Of a DNA stretch of 64,000 nucleotides, positions 49,703 to 60,243 are shown piece after piece; within the stretch, counting starts at the first letter, position 1, and the number at the start of each line of letters is the position of its first letter. Source of the stretch: Corynebacterium appendicis CIP 107643 (GTDB lineage Bacteria > Actinomycetota > Actinomycetes > Mycobacteriales > Mycobacteriaceae); the NCBI RefSeq assembly GCF_030408415.1, contig NZ_CP046976.1, forward strand, positions 1,550,001 through 1,614,000, written 5' to 3'. The translations under genes and the position numbers were made by a program. Under the pieces are notes generated by a model, which was given only the letters and a program-made list of their open reading frames with translations, ran no database searches and had not been told where the DNA came from.

Positions 49703-51154
49703 TTAAACGTCGTGTTTTCCGGCGAGGGCGCGCGCAGCGTCGGCGAAGATATTTCCCCTCTGCGCCATTCCGGAGTACATGTCCAGGCTCGCCGCAGCCG
49801 GCGCCAAGATCACCGCATCGCCCGGACGCGCCTGCCCAGCGGCAAATTCGACAACCGCGCGCATAGCATCTTCGGGGTCTGTGCTGTCCGTCAGGAAGAC
49901 AGGGACATCGGGAGCATGCTTATCGACGGCGCGTGCAATCTCTTCCCTGTCCACCCCCAGCAACGCGACCGCCCGGAACTGGCTGGCGTGGTCGGCGACG
50001 AGCTTGTCGACATCGGCGCCCTTGAGCTGGCCGCCGGCGACCCAGACGATCTTGCCATCACCGGCACCCCGCAGTGCGGAGTCCGCCGCGTGCGGGTTGG
50101 TCGCCTTGGAGTTGTCGATCCAGTCGACGCCGTCTGCGCTGTGGACCACCGCTCCCCTGTGGCCGGACACTTCGTAGGAATGCAGAGCCCGGTCGATCTG
50201 TGCCGGGGTGGCGCCGCGGGTGATAGCGACTGCCGCGGCGGCCAGCGCATCGAGGGTTCCGGCGGTTCCGGCGGGCTCGATGCCGTCGATACGCGTGATC
50301 GTCGCCGGTTGTGCCCCGATGCGCGAAACAATGCTGCCGTCGACGATGCCGACCTGGTTGTCCTCCGGTTCACCGAGAGTGAAGCCGATGATGTCGCTGC
50401 GGCCGGATTTCCCGGCGTAGGCACGCACGTGCTCGTCGTCGATGCCCGCCACTGCCGTCGAGTAGGTGAGGACCTTCGCCTTCGCCTCTGCGTACGCCTC
50501 GAAGCTGCCGTGCCAGTCGATATGGTCGTCGGCAAGGTTGAGGAGCAGCCCCGCATCGGCGGTGAGGTCGTGGGACCAGTGGAGCTGGAAGCTGGAGAGT
50601 TCGGCGACGAGGACGTCGATGCGCGGTGCGCTCAACAGAGCGTCGCCCACCGCAATGCCGATATTTCCGCAGGCTTCCGCCCGCTTACCGGTGTAGGTGC
50701 CCGCCTCTTCCATGATTCGCGCGAGCATTCCCGTCGTAGTCGTCTTGCCGTTGGTGCCGGTGACCACGAGCCAGTCACGCGGCGGGCCGAAGAAGCTGTT
50801 CTGGTCAAGCAGGAAGCACAGCTCGACATCGCCGATCACCGTGCAGTCCATGTCCTGCGCGGCGAGGAGGAGCGGAGAATCCGGGCGCCAGCCCGGAGAG
50901 GTGACCACGAGCGGGTACTCGGTGACCCGCTCGGCGGCTTCCGCCGTCGTCATGGTGCGGCAGCCGGTCGCCTCGTGCACGGCTGCGCGGTTGGCTTCGT
51001 TGTCGTCGGCGACAGCGAAGAAGACGCCCGCCTCACGAAGCAGCTTCGCGGTTCCCAGGCCGGACACTCCGGCGCCGGCGACGAGAACTCCGCCGGAGAG
51101 CAGGATGGAGAAAATCCCGTTCACGCTCGAGGTGGAGTGTGCGCTTGGGGTCAT
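49703..51154 (-). CDS. murD: UDP-MurNAc-L-Ala-D-Glu ligase MurD
   Basis: MurD adds D-glutamate. The 483-residue protein starts [20 protein letters not shown] at the ATG at 51154, which overlaps the mraY stop by 4 bp (ATGA). It has [20 protein letters not shown] (UDP-binding), the ATP loop [35 protein letters not shown] and [21 protein letters not shown] 10-residue longer form starting inside mraY is possible but less likely. Confidence 0.96.
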   Translation of the reverse strand: MTPSAHSTSSVNGIFSILLSGGVLVAGAGVSGLGTAKLLREAGVFFAVADDNEANRAAVHEATGCRTMTTAEAAERVTEYPLVVTSPGWRPDSPLLLAAQDMDCTVIGDVELCFLLDQNSFFGPPRDWLVVTGTNGKTTTTGMLARIMEEAGTYTGKRAEACGNIGIAVGDALLSAPRIDVLVAELSSFQLHWSHDLTADAGLLLNLADDHIDWHGSFEAYAEAKAKVLTYSTAVAGIDDEHVRAYAGKSGRSDIIGFTLGEPEDNQVGIVDGSIVSRIGAQPATITRIDGIEPAGTAGTLDALAAAAVAITRGATPAQIDRALHSYEVSGHRGAVVHSADGVDWIDNSKATNPHAADSALRGAGDGKIVWVAGGQLKGADVDKLVADHASQFRAVALLGVDREEIARAVDKHAPDVPVFLTDSTDPEDAMRAVVEFAAGQARPGDAVILAPAAASLDMYSGMAQRGNIFADAARALAGKHDV

Positions 51155-52263
51155 GCCAGGTTCACCCCGGTGGCTGAGAGCCATTCGGTGTAGAACACCG
51201 CCAGGCCGAGGACAACGGCGATGGCGCAGATGAGCCAGAAACGGACGACCACGGCAGTCTCCGCCCAGCCGCCGTTTTCAAAGTGGTGGTGGAACGGCGC
51301 CATGCGGAACACGCGCTTGCCGGAGGTCTTGAACACCGCCACCTGGATGACGACGGAGGCAGCCTCAATGACGAAGAGGGCGCCGATGACGACCATGAGC
51401 ACCTCGGTGCGGCTGGCGATGGACACACCGGCGACAAGGCCGCCAAGCGCCAGCGAGCCGGTGTCGCCCATGAAGATCTTTGCCGGAGCGGCATTCCACC
51501 ACAGGAAACCGATGCAGGCGCCCAGACCGGCGGAGCACAGCACAGCCAGGTCGAGCGGATCGCGCACGTCGTAGCAACCGGCGCCCGGAGCCTGGGCGCA
51601 AGAGTTCCGGAACTGCCAGAAGGTGATCAGGGTATAGCCGAACATCACCAGCGCCGTGGACCCGGCCGCGAGACCGTCGAGGCCGTCGGTGAGGTTCACC
51701 GCATTCGACCACGCCGCGATGAGGAAGTAGACGAAGATCAGGAAGAAGATGGTGCCCAACACGGCGCCGCCGACGGCGATGTCGAAGGTCTCGATGTCGC
51801 GGATGAAGCTCAGCTTCGTCGAGCCCGGGGTCAGCCCCGTACGGTCCTGCGGAAACTGCAGGAGCAGGAAGCCGAAGATTAGTGAGACAGCCAGCTGGCC
51901 GACCAGCTTGGCCGTCTTGTTCAGACCGAGATTGCGGCTGAAGAAAAGCTTGATGCCGTCGTCGGCGAAGCCGAGCAGACCCAAGCACATGGTCAGCCCG
52001 AGCACGAGCAAACCCGAGGCAGTGAATCCGCCGTGGCCGGTGGCTGTGCCCCAGATTCCTACGGCCACATAGGCGACGAGAATGCCAAGCAGGATGGCGA
52101 TGCCGCCCATCGTCGGCGTGCCGCGCTTGCGGATGTGGGAGGCCGGTCCGTCTTCGCGGATTTCCTGGCCTTTGCCGGCACTGGTGAAGTACCGGATCAG
52201 AAGCGGTGTGGTGAAGATGGCGACGAGGAAGCTGATGGCCCCCGACATGATGATCTGGGTCAT
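51151..52263 (-). CDS. mraY: Phospho-MurNAc-pentapeptide translocase MraY
   Basis: MraY makes lipid I from UDP-MurNAc-pentapeptide and undecaprenyl phosphate. The 370-residue membrane protein has about 10 helices and conserved loops [60 protein letters not shown] and [20 protein letters not shown], which carry the Mg-binding Asp residues and the HHH motif. It is 6 bp from murF. Confidence 0.97.
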   Translation of the reverse strand: MTQIIMSGAISFLVAIFTTPLLIRYFTSAGKGQEIREDGPASHIRKRGTPTMGGIAILLGILVAYVAVGIWGTATGHGGFTASGLLVLGLTMCLGLLGFADDGIKLFFSRNLGLNKTAKLVGQLAVSLIFGFLLLQFPQDRTGLTPGSTKLSFIRDIETFDIAVGGAVLGTIFFLIFVYFLIAAWSNAVNLTDGLDGLAAGSTALVMFGYTLITFWQFRNSCAQAPGAGCYDVRDPLDLAVLCSAGLGACIGFLWWNAAPAKIFMGDTGSLALGGLVAGVSIASRTEVLMVVIGALFVIEAASVVIQVAVFKTSGKRVFRMAPFHHHFENGGWAETAVVVRFWLICAIAVVLGLAVFYTEWLSATGVNLA

Positions 52264-52269
52264 GGTTGG

Positions 52270-53859
52270 CTACCTCGTGTCTTCCTGATTGGTCTGCGTG
52301 AGCGGCGGGGCGGGGGTTGTCGGCGCGGCATTCGGCCCGTCGGCGAGCAGCGTTTCAGCCACCCGCCACAAGCCGACGGCGTTGGATGCTTTGACCAGCA
52401 CCACATCGCGGTCGTCGCGGCTGCGCCAGTTCTCCTCCCCTGGCGGGGCGGTGCGCACAATCTCGCCGACGACGCCGGCCGCCTCGTCGACGCCGCGGGC
52501 GCTGTGCGTTTCGATGCCGCGTTCTGAGGCGCGCTCAGCCAGGACACGGGTCTCCTCGCTCTGTCCCACCACGACGAGGTGCGTGACACGGTAGCGCGCA
52601 AGCTCATCGCCGAGTGCGCGGTGCGCCTCGACCGAATCAGAGCCGAGTTCGCCCATTTCTCCCAGCACCGCGATGGACCGCACACCCGGGCGAGCGGCGG
52701 CGGTGAAGCCGAGCGCCGCAATACCGGCGCGCATGGAGTCCGGGTTCGCGTTGTACGCGTCGTTGATCACGGTCAGGCCGTCGGCTCGGGTGTTCACGTC
52801 CATCCGGTTCACCGACACACTGTGCGCATTCGACAGCGCATCGGCCACCGTCGCCGCATCCAGCCCGGCTTCGATGCCGACAGCGGCTGCCGCGAGAGCA
52901 TTGGAGACCTGGTGGGCGCCGAAGACCTTCAGGCTCACCCGCTGCGGGTCCCCTGCGGGGGAATGCATGGTGAAGGCGGCACGCGCGACGTCGTCAAGCT
53001 GAATGTCCGTGGCGTAATAGTCAGGCGCATCCCCTTGAGGTGTGGCGACGTTGTCAGCGGAGAAGCACACGACGCGCCCCTGCGTGCGCGGCGTCATGCC
53101 CGCGACGAGCTCGTCGTCGGCGTTGAGGATGGCCACGCCGTCGGCCGGCAGAGCTTCGACGAGCTCTCCTTTCGCCTGGGCGATATTCTCGCGCGAACCG
53201 AATTCGCCGAGGTGCGCACTGCCGACATTGAGCACCACGCCGATGTGCGGCGGAGCAATGCTGGCCAGCTGGGCGATGTGCCCGATATTGCGGGCGGACA
53301 TCTCCGCGACCAAGAAGTCTGTGTTCTCCGTGCAGCGCAGCACCGTGTACGGCAGGCCGATCTCGTTGTTGAACGATCCCGGCGGGGCGACCGTCTCCCC
53401 GCCGCGGCCGAGCACATTCGCGATGAGGTCCTTCGTGGACGTCTTGCCCGCGGACCCGGTCACGCCCGTGATGCGCAAGCCGTGCTTATCGACGAGCGTG
53501 CGCGCCACATGCGCCGCCAATTTCGTCATCCCGGCGACGACGGCGCGGGCTGAACCATCGGGATCCCCCGCGGCGAGGTCCGAATTATCGCCCTCGATGG
53601 CGTCGACGGACGGCAAAATGACGGCGGGAACCCCGACTTCCCGGGCGACGAGCGCACCGACCGCGCCACGCGCGATCGCGGATTCGGCGAAATCGTGGCC
53701 GTCGACATTGCTGCCCGGCAGGGCGACGAAGAGGCCTCCGGCGGTGATCTTGCGCGAGTCGAACTCGACGTAACTGGTCACCGTCGCATTCGGGTCGGCG
53801 GTCTCGCTCAGCGTGCCGCCCGTGACCCGCGCGATGTCTTCCAGCGTCATCGGAATCAT
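52270..53859 (-). CDS. murF: UDP-MurNAc-tripeptide D-Ala-D-Ala ligase MurF
   Basis: MurF completes the UDP-MurNAc-pentapeptide. The 529-residue protein starts MIPMTLEDIARVTGGTLSE at the ATG at 53859, which overlaps the murE stop (ATGA). It shows ITGVTGSAGKTSTKDLIANV (ATP loop), FLVAEMSARNIGHIAQLASI and VINDAYNANPDSMRAGIAAL. Length is slightly above average because of a Pro/Thr tail. Confidence 0.96.
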   Translation of the reverse strand: MIPMTLEDIARVTGGTLSETADPNATVTSYVEFDSRKITAGGLFVALPGSNVDGHDFAESAIARGAVGALVAREVGVPAVILPSVDAIEGDNSDLAAGDPDGSARAVVAGMTKLAAHVARTLVDKHGLRITGVTGSAGKTSTKDLIANVLGRGGETVAPPGSFNNEIGLPYTVLRCTENTDFLVAEMSARNIGHIAQLASIAPPHIGVVLNVGSAHLGEFGSRENIAQAKGELVEALPADGVAILNADDELVAGMTPRTQGRVVCFSADNVATPQGDAPDYYATDIQLDDVARAAFTMHSPAGDPQRVSLKVFGAHQVSNALAAAAVGIEAGLDAATVADALSNAHSVSVNRMDVNTRADGLTVINDAYNANPDSMRAGIAALGFTAAARPGVRSIAVLGEMGELGSDSVEAHRALGDELARYRVTHLVVVGQSEETRVLAERASERGIETHSARGVDEAAGVVGEIVRTAPPGEENWRSRDDRDVVLVKASNAVGLWRVAETLLADGPNAAPTTPAPPLTQTNQEDTR

Positions 53860-55433
53860 GCCTGGTCCTCCTTACTTGTCGTTCCTGCTGGTGCCGTGTC
53901 GAAGCCATTGTCGGCCAACGCCTTACGCACTTCTTCCCTGTCGTCGAAGTGGTGGGTGACATCGCCGACGATCTGGCCGACTTCGTGGCCTTTACCCACG
54001 ACGATAACCGCGTCGCCAGGCTGTGCCCACGCGACGAGTTGTTTGATCGCGTCTGCGCGCGAATCGGACTCGCGGATCTCCACGCTTCCGCTCTCTGCTG
54101 CTTCCTCCGCTCCCGCGCGGACTGCCGCGCGGATGGCGGCCGGGTCCTCCGTGCGGGGGTTGTCGTCGGTGACGATCACCAGGTCGGCGCGGCGCGCAGA
54201 CTCTGCGCCCATGATGGCGCGCTTCGACTGGTCGCGGTCGCCGCCGGCGCCGACGACGATGCCGACGCGGCCGTCAACCTGCTCGCGCAGAGAATCGAGA
54301 GCCGCGGCGATCGCTGCGGGCTTGTGGGCGTAGTCGACCACGGCGACGAATTCCTGTCCCGCGTCGATTCGCTCCATGCGGCCGGGCACGGCAGCTCCGC
54401 TAACGCCCTTGAGGAAGGTCTCCACGTCGATGCCCGCCGCGTCGGCAAGCGCAGTGGCCAGCGCCGCGTTGGCGACGTTGAATGCGCCCGGCAGCGGCAG
54501 GCGAGTCTCGACCGCGGTGCCGTGAAGCGTGACGGTGATGTCCTGGGCGCCGCTGTCCGTGGTGCTGTTCAGCGTCGCCGCGCAGTCAACATCCTGCTGG
54601 CCACGGGTGCCCACGGTGACCACGGGGCGGTTGCCGCCGGATGCACGCTCCGCCATTTTCCGGCCCCACTCATCATCGACGCAGATGACGCTCGTCTCCG
54701 TCGCCACCGGCGATCCTTCCTCAAAGAGCAGCGCCTTGGCGTCGAAATACTCCTCCATCGTCGGGTGGAAGTCCAGGTGATCCTGCGAAAGGTTGGTGAA
54801 GCCGGCAACGGCGAAGCGCGTTCCGGTGACGCGCCCGAGAACCAGCGCGTGGGAAGAGACCTCCATGACCACGTGCGTGACACCGCGGTCCACCATGAGC
54901 GCGAAGAGCTCTTGCAGTTTCGGCGCTTCCGGGGTGGTTAGCGACGTGGGCACGTCCTCGCCCTTGATGCGGGTGCCGGTCGTGCCGATCAAGCCGACAG
55001 CGCAGCCAGCCGCGGTCAGTCCGGATTCGAGCATGTACGTCGTCGTGGTCTTGCCAGACGTGCCGGTGACGCCAATGACGGTCAGCTTTTCCGACGGGCG
55101 GCCGTAGATCTCGGCGGACACGAGCCCCAGGATCGCGCGGACATCGTCGACGACGAGCACCGGGCGGGTCTCCCCCGCCTTAGCGAGAATGTCCCAGCCT
55201 GCGTGGTCCGTGAGAATCGCGGCCGCCTTCGAAGAGGCGGCGTAACTGGCGCCGTGCGCCCGGGTTCCCGGGAGCGCTGCGAAGACTGAACCCGCCTCAA
55301 CGGCGTTGGAGTCGAGGCTGATGCCGGTGACGGTCAGCGTCTGCTCCGGTGCGTTCTCGACGCGTGCGCTGGCGACCTCTGCCACCGTGTCGAAGGCGAC
55401 GGCGGCCGCAAGAGTCTTGTCCGTGTCGTTCAT
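53856..55433 (-). CDS. murE: UDP-MurNAc-tripeptide ligase MurE, meso-DAP type
   Basis: MurE adds the third residue. The 525-residue protein shows VIGVTGTSGKTTTTYMLESG (ATP loop) and the DNPR signature in VTDDNPRTEDPAAIRA, which selects meso-diaminopimelate over lysine and agrees with corynebacterial walls. THVVMEVSSHALVLGRVTGT is also conserved. The ATG at 55433 with GCGAGGAGTGG upstream is preferred over a GTG two codons earlier. It is 18 bp after ftsI. Confidence 0.97.
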   Translation of the reverse strand: MNDTDKTLAAAVAFDTVAEVASARVENAPEQTLTVTGISLDSNAVEAGSVFAALPGTRAHGASYAASSKAAAILTDHAGWDILAKAGETRPVLVVDDVRAILGLVSAEIYGRPSEKLTVIGVTGTSGKTTTTYMLESGLTAAGCAVGLIGTTGTRIKGEDVPTSLTTPEAPKLQELFALMVDRGVTHVVMEVSSHALVLGRVTGTRFAVAGFTNLSQDHLDFHPTMEEYFDAKALLFEEGSPVATETSVICVDDEWGRKMAERASGGNRPVVTVGTRGQQDVDCAATLNSTTDSGAQDITVTLHGTAVETRLPLPGAFNVANAALATALADAAGIDVETFLKGVSGAAVPGRMERIDAGQEFVAVVDYAHKPAAIAAALDSLREQVDGRVGIVVGAGGDRDQSKRAIMGAESARRADLVIVTDDNPRTEDPAAIRAAVRAGAEEAAESGSVEIRESDSRADAIKQLVAWAQPGDAVIVVGKGHEVGQIVGDVTHHFDDREEVRKALADNGFDTAPAGTTSKEDQA

Positions 55434-55451
55434 GACCACTCCTCGCTTTCT

Positions 55452-57455
55452 CTACTGGGCCTGCAGGACCATCGGCTCGCCCGGGTCCGGGCTCTGGGAA
55501 ATATTCTCGCGGTTAATCAGCCAGTTGGCGATCTCAGTGAAGATCGGCGCCGAGGACTGTCCGCCTCCGCCGCCCTCGAGCGGCCCGCGCTCCGGGTCGT
55601 CCAGCATGACGGCCACGACAAAACGGGGATCATCCGCCGGTGCGACGCCCGCGAACGTGATCCAGTAATCCGAGTTCGAGTACGCGCCGGTATCCGGGTT
55701 CACCTTCTGGGCTGTGCCGGTCTTACCGGACAGTTGGTAGCCCGGGATGGAATTGCCCTGGGCGGTGCCGCTGTTCACGCCGTTTGGGTCGTCCTGGAAT
55801 GCTGCGCGGAACATGTCCACGACAGTCTTCGCGGTCTTCTCGCTGACCACGCGCGTACGTCGCGGGTCGTCCTGCGGGATCTCCTCGCCGGTGGGCTGGG
55901 TGACCGACTTGACCACGCGCGGCTCGATGCGTTCGCCCTCGTTCGCCATCGCCTGGTACACGCTCGCCAACTGCAGCGTCGTCACGGACATGCCCTGTCC
56001 GATCGGCAGGTTGGCGAAGGTGCCGCCGGACCACTGCTCGCGCGCCGGAACGAGACCCGAGGACTCGTTCGGCAGCTCGATGCCTGTGGACTGGCCGATG
56101 CCGAAGCGCTGCAAGTAGTCGTCGAAACGCTCCTCACCCACCTTCTGGGCGAGCATCAAAGTGCCCACGTTGGAGGACTTACCGAAGATGCCGGCTGTGG
56201 TGTACGGCGCGACATCGTGCTGCCACGCGTCTGCGACGGTCACCCCAGACATCTCGATAGACCCCGGCACCTGGTGCACCTCGTTTGGTGTGGTCAGGCC
56301 CTCCTCGAGCGCTGCCGCCGCCGTGATGATCTTGGCCACGGAGCCAGGCTCGTACGGGTGGGAGATCGACGGGTTCTCGAAATTGCGGCCCGAATCGATC
56401 TGGCGCTCCAAGTCGCCGTTCGGGTCGATCGTGTTGGTGTTCGCCATGGCCAGCACTTCGCCGGTCTTGGCGTCGAGCACGACCGCCTCCGCTTCCTTCG
56501 CCTTCGCGTTCGACTTGGACTGCTCCAGCAGCTGCTGGACATACGCCTGCAGGTCCAGGTCGACGGTGAGTTCAACCTGCGCACCGTCCACGACAGGGAC
56601 GACATCGCGCAAGGTGCCGGGGATCGCCTGGCCGTTCGCGGAGACGTCCTCGGTGGAGCGACCGTCGATGCCGGTGAGAATGGAGTCGCTGGAGGCCTCG
56701 AGGCCGAACTGGCCCTGGCCGTCCATAGACACACGCCCGACGATATTCTCGCCGATCGCACCGTTCGGGTATTCGCGGATGTCTTGGCGGTCCGCAGCGA
56801 CCCCGTGGAACTTCTCGGCGACCTTCGCCGCGACATCCGGGTCGACGTTGCGCACGAGGACCTCGTAGTCGCTGTCGGCGTGAAGCTTTGCCAGGATGTC
56901 CTTGGAATTCACTCGCGGGGTGGGCAATTTGTCTTTCTCGCCCGAGGACTTCTTATCGTCCCGGTCCCTGTCATCCTTGTTATCCGAGTCCTCGCCCTCG
57001 GGATCCTGCACCTGATCGTCGTCGATCATGGTGGGAATCTCATTGGCCATCTGGCGCAGGATGTCCTCGACGCGCGCGTCCTGCTGCGCTTCCGCTTCTG
57101 CGCGGCTGGCGCCGTTTTCGTACATCTCGTTGCGGGCGATCTCGCCGAGCTCGCGGCGCAGTGTCACCGGGGAGACGGTCAAGGAACGGGCCTTCATCGT
57201 GTAAGCCAGGAAGTTTCCTTCGCGGTCCACGATCGCCCCGCGACGTGCCGGGTCCTCAAAATCGCGCTCGCGCTGCTCCGCCGCGACAGTCTGCAGTTGC
57301 GGACCCCACTTCAACTGCACCCAGGCAAGACGCCCGACAAGAATGAGTGCCACCACGAGGAAGAAGGCGGTGAGAATTCGCATGCGACTGGCAGTAATGA
57401 CTTTTTGTGCGGGCACGTCCCGCACCTGCCGCTTCCGCGGGTCCATTCTGCTCAC
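55452..57455 (-). CDS. ftsI: Septal transpeptidase FtsI (class B PBP)
   Basis: The 667-residue bitopic class B penicillin-binding protein cross-links septal peptidoglycan. It has a membrane anchor at about 27-45 (LTAFFLVVALILVGRLAWV) and an N-terminal pedestal. The transpeptidase domain shows SVAK (EPGSVAKIITAAAALE), SSN (FGKSSNVGTLMLAQ) and KTGT (YQLSGKTGTAQKVNPD). No PASTA domain is present. Residues ~146-176 are an unusual Asp/Lys/Glu-rich insertion in the pedestal. The GTG start at 57455 or the ATG three codons on are both possible. Confidence 0.96.
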   Translation of the reverse strand: MSRMDPRKRQVRDVPAQKVITASRMRILTAFFLVVALILVGRLAWVQLKWGPQLQTVAAEQRERDFEDPARRGAIVDREGNFLAYTMKARSLTVSPVTLRRELGEIARNEMYENGASRAEAEAQQDARVEDILRQMANEIPTMIDDDQVQDPEGEDSDNKDDRDRDDKKSSGEKDKLPTPRVNSKDILAKLHADSDYEVLVRNVDPDVAAKVAEKFHGVAADRQDIREYPNGAIGENIVGRVSMDGQGQFGLEASSDSILTGIDGRSTEDVSANGQAIPGTLRDVVPVVDGAQVELTVDLDLQAYVQQLLEQSKSNAKAKEAEAVVLDAKTGEVLAMANTNTIDPNGDLERQIDSGRNFENPSISHPYEPGSVAKIITAAAALEEGLTTPNEVHQVPGSIEMSGVTVADAWQHDVAPYTTAGIFGKSSNVGTLMLAQKVGEERFDDYLQRFGIGQSTGIELPNESSGLVPAREQWSGGTFANLPIGQGMSVTTLQLASVYQAMANEGERIEPRVVKSVTQPTGEEIPQDDPRRTRVVSEKTAKTVVDMFRAAFQDDPNGVNSGTAQGNSIPGYQLSGKTGTAQKVNPDTGAYSNSDYWITFAGVAPADDPRFVVAVMLDDPERGPLEGGGGGQSSAPIFTEIANWLINRENISQSPDPGEPMVLQAQ

Positions 57456-57601
57456 GTCGCAGACTCACCTACTTCTCTTGTGCCGTGGCGCCCAGTGATT
57501 GCCTTCATCTTGCCCCGATCACAGGGCCAGGTTATGACCGCCACACACGAACGTGGAACTAAATCCCTCGATAAACCAATTGCCAGTCAGTTCGCTGGCC
57601 G
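57456..57601 (-). other. ftsL-ftsI spacer with hairpin and possible promoter
   Basis: 146 bp separate these normally adjacent genes. GCCAG/CTGGC (57582-57599) forms a short hairpin just after ftsL, with a weak AT-rich tract. CATAAC further on could be a -10 for ftsI. The gap suggests that ftsI has its own promoter. Confidence 0.4.
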
Positions 57602-58504
57602 TTAGAAGCCGCCGGGCAGTGCCGGAAGGGCACCACCTGCCGGTGCTTCCTGAGCCGACGCCTCCGGCGTGTCTGCTGCTGGTGCATCAGCCGCGGGAGC
57701 CGCTGGTGCAGCTGGTGCGGACGGCGCAGCTTCGCGGCCGTTGGACTGGCTGCCCGGCGTCGGCAGCGACGGTGCGGCACCGCGGCCTGTCGGCAGCGAG
57801 TTCGACGGCAGGGCCGACAAGTTGTCGACGATATCGCGCGTGGCATCGCGGTCACTCGTCGCCTTGTCGGTGCGGATAGTCTCCTCGTTCACATCGACAA
57901 TGCGCAGGTTCTTCTCCGGGTCGGCTTCCCGGGTCTCATTCGCCTTACCGTCGGCCGCGACATCGATAATGCCCGGCTGGACCGGAACGACCATTCCAGC
58001 GGCGTCAGCCTTCGCCGCGACCTCTGCGGCGGCACGGCTGTCTTCGACGTTGCGGTTGAGCGTCTCGATCTCGTTGTTGAGCGTGCGCTCCTGGCTCTGC
58101 AGCTGCTCGATGGTGAACGTCTGCTGGGTGGACAGGGCCGACAGCAGCATCGCACCGAAGATACCCAAGATCAGCAACGGCAGTGCCATCAGCGACATGG
58201 TGGAGAACTTCCGCTTCGCCTCTGTCGTGGTGACGCGGCGGCCGCGGACGGACACGACCTGCTTCGAACCCAGACGGCGCGGGCCACGCGGAACATGCGG
58301 GGCAATACGCGGCTTGAGTCCGCTCGGCGCCGGCGCTGTGCGTGTGCGCTCAGCCTGACGGGTCGTGCGCTGCGGGGCGCGTTCCAGCAGTGCAGTCGAG
58401 CCACCGGCGTTATTACCGGCGGTGAGGTCTCGGCTTACTCCCATGGTCGTGGTTCCCTTCGCTTGTCGCCGTGCTGAGTGTGATTGGTTGGTCCGGAAGC
58501 TCAT
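57602..58504 (-). CDS. ftsL: FtsL-like division protein with extended termini
   Basis: A 300-residue bitopic protein in the ftsL position between rsmH and ftsI. A basic cytoplasmic region (about 20-100) precedes one membrane helix (about 103-125: [20 protein letters not shown]). A coiled coil with heptad character follows (about 128-165: [20 protein letters not shown]). The last ~65 residues are Pro/Ala-rich. Typical FtsL is near 100 residues, so both ends are extended. The ATG at 58504 overlaps the rsmH stop (ATGA). An alternative ATG at 58444 ([10 protein letters not shown]) has a better AAGGGAA ribosome site. Confidence 0.82.
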   Translation of the reverse strand: MSFRTNQSHSARRQAKGTTTMGVSRDLTAGNNAGGSTALLERAPQRTTRQAERTRTAPAPSGLKPRIAPHVPRGPRRLGSKQVVSVRGRRVTTTEAKRKFSTMSLMALPLLILGIFGAMLLSALSTQQTFTIEQLQSQERTLNNEIETLNRNVEDSRAAAEVAAKADAAGMVVPVQPGIIDVAADGKANETREADPEKNLRIVDVNEETIRTDKATSDRDATRDIVDNLSALPSNSLPTGRGAAPSLPTPGSQSNGREAAPSAPAAPAAPAADAPAADTPEASAQEAPAGGALPALPGGF

Positions 58505-59544
58505 CGCGCGCCCCCGGGCGGATCGCTGTCTAGCTTCTCCACCGCACGAACCCGCACTGAGGCGGCCCGTCGGTTCAGCTCGACCTCTTCATTCGGGGCC
58601 TGTTCGGCTCCGCGAGTGACTAGACGAAATTTCGGTGCCATGCCCGGCAGCTCCGCGGGGAGTCCGGGCGGAGTCTTCGATTCCGTCATCTCCGCGAACG
58701 CTCGCTTGACCAGCTTGTCCTCGTGGGACTGGTAGCTCATGAACACTGCGCGGCCGCCTTCACCGAGCGCGTCGGCGACCATCGGAATGACGTTCTCCAG
58801 TGCTTCGAGTTCGCGGTTGACTTCCACACGAAGCGCCTGGAATGTGCGCTTGGCCGGGTGACCTCCCGTGCGCCGGGTGGCTGCCGGAATCACGTTGTAG
58901 AGCAACGCAACCAAACGGCCGGAGCGGTCGAACGGCTGTTTCTCACGCTCAGCGAGCACCGCAGAGGCAATCTTTCCCGCGAAGCGCTCGTCGCCGTAGG
59001 TCTTCAGCACACGCGCGAGGTCCCCGTGGCTGTAGGTGTTCAAGACATCCGCTGCCGTGAGCCCGGCGCTCGGATCCATACGCATATCCAGTGGCGCGTC
59101 AACGCGGTACGCGAAACCGCGCTCCTCCTGGTCGAGCTGCATCGACGAGACCCCGAGGTCAAAGAAAGCGCCCGCCAATCCCGTGGTGCGGACGCGATCG
59201 AATGCCGGGTTCGCGTTGTTTTCCACTTCCTCGCCGAGGCAGTCGAACCGGCCTCGGACCGGCACGAATCTGTCGGCGAACTTTTCGAGGCGCTTTGATG
59301 CCTGTTCCAAGGCGGCAGCGTCACGGTCGATGCCGATCACCGTGACCTCAGGAAATTCAGACAGGAAATATTCGGTGTGCCCGCCGGCACCCAGCGTGCC
59401 GTCGACGATCACAGCATCGGTGCCGAATTTCTCCACCGCCGGGCGGAGCAGATCGCCCATACGGTCGCGCATGACGGGGACGTGGCCGTGGTTGGCGTCG
59501 ATACCGAAGTCCATGTCGGATTTCTGCGCTATATCGTGTGCCAC
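58501..59544 (-). CDS. rsmH: 16S rRNA m4C1402 methyltransferase RsmH
   Basis: RsmH (MraW) N4-methylates C1402 of 16S rRNA with SAM. The 347-residue protein shows [13 protein letters not shown] near the start, the SAM loop [40 protein letters not shown] and [20 protein letters not shown]. The GTG at 59544 has GGGGGGTGG upstream; an ATG at residue 11 is an alternative. It is the second gene of the dcw cluster after mraZ. Confidence 0.96.
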   Translation of the reverse strand: MAHDIAQKSDMDFGIDANHGHVPVMRDRMGDLLRPAVEKFGTDAVIVDGTLGAGGHTEYFLSEFPEVTVIGIDRDAAALEQASKRLEKFADRFVPVRGRFDCLGEEVENNANPAFDRVRTTGLAGAFFDLGVSSMQLDQEERGFAYRVDAPLDMRMDPSAGLTAADVLNTYSHGDLARVLKTYGDERFAGKIASAVLAEREKQPFDRSGRLVALLYNVIPAATRRTGGHPAKRTFQALRVEVNRELEALENVIPMVADALGEGGRAVFMSYQSHEDKLVKRAFAEMTESKTPPGLPAELPGMAPKFRLVTRGAEQAPNEEVELNRRAASVRVRAVEKLDSDPPGGAR

Positions 59545-59639
59545 TATGGTCCACCCCCCTTAATGCCCTGTGTGCGGTGTTTCGGATTAGGTCTGACTGC
59601 GGTTGAAAGAGTGTGCTCTAGCGGGGAACGTGTAGAGCC

Positions 59640-59701
59640 CTGCTCGGGGCGGTCATTCTGATATCGGGGAAGTACACCAGAACGACTCGCGCCCCGAGCA
59701 G
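59640..59701 (-). promoter_or_regulatory. Long imperfect hairpin between mraZ and rsmH
   Basis: On the minus-strand transcript CTGCTCGGGGCG pairs with CGCCCCGAGCAG (12 bp). After a 3-nt bulge, GTCGTTCTG pairs with CAGAATGAC (9 bp including one wobble), closing a 17-nt loop. No T run follows. It may be an RNase III-type processing site or an attenuating structure in the mraZ-rsmH mRNA. Confidence 0.7.
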
Positions 59702-59729
59702 AGTCCGTACACGCTCTCCGCCCGCCCGC

Positions 59730-60164
59730 TTAGAGCAGGCCCGAGAGAATGTCGTCCTCATCGGCCGCCGAGAAGGCAGCCTCCGTATTTTCTTGGTATT
59801 TCTGCCAGGACTCGGCGTCCCAGATTTCCAAGAAATCCACCGAACCGATGACCACGCATTCCTTGGACAGGTTCGCGTAGTCCCGGTGCGCCGGCGACAA
59901 CGTGATGCGACCAGAACCGTCGAGCGTCTGCTCATCCGCACTTGCCGCCAAGTTACGGATGAACGCACGCGCCTTCGGGTTCGTGCGGGAGACCGCCGCC
60001 GCCTTACGTGCGCGGGCCGCGAACTCCTCGCGGGGATAGACCGCCAACGAGTGGTCTTGCCCCTTGGTCACCATCAGTCCGTCCGCCAGTCCCTCGCGGA
60101 ATTTGGCGGGCAGTGTCAGGCGCCCTTTGTCGTCCAGCTTCGGGGTGTAGGTGCCAAGAAACAT
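59730..60164 (-). CDS. mraZ: Transcriptional regulator MraZ
   Basis: A 144-residue protein with two SpoVT/AbrB-like domains: [20 protein letters not shown] near the start and [20 protein letters not shown] near residue 85, the paired DxxGR signatures of MraZ. It forms rings and binds clustered GTGGGN repeats upstream of its own gene to regulate the dcw operon. Here such repeats lie about 80-115 bp upstream. The start has GGAAGGTAGG as ribosome site. Confidence 0.97.
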   Translation of the reverse strand: MFLGTYTPKLDDKGRLTLPAKFREGLADGLMVTKGQDHSLAVYPREEFAARARKAAAVSRTNPKARAFIRNLAASADEQTLDGSGRITLSPAHRDYANLSKECVVIGSVDFLEIWDAESWQKYQENTEAAFSAADEDDILSGLL

Positions 60165-60243
60165 CCGGCGCCCTACCTTCCTTCGCTCGACGACTCCGGC
60201 TGTGAATTTTTGTCAGATCCGACCCGGCATCGTCACACCGGCC

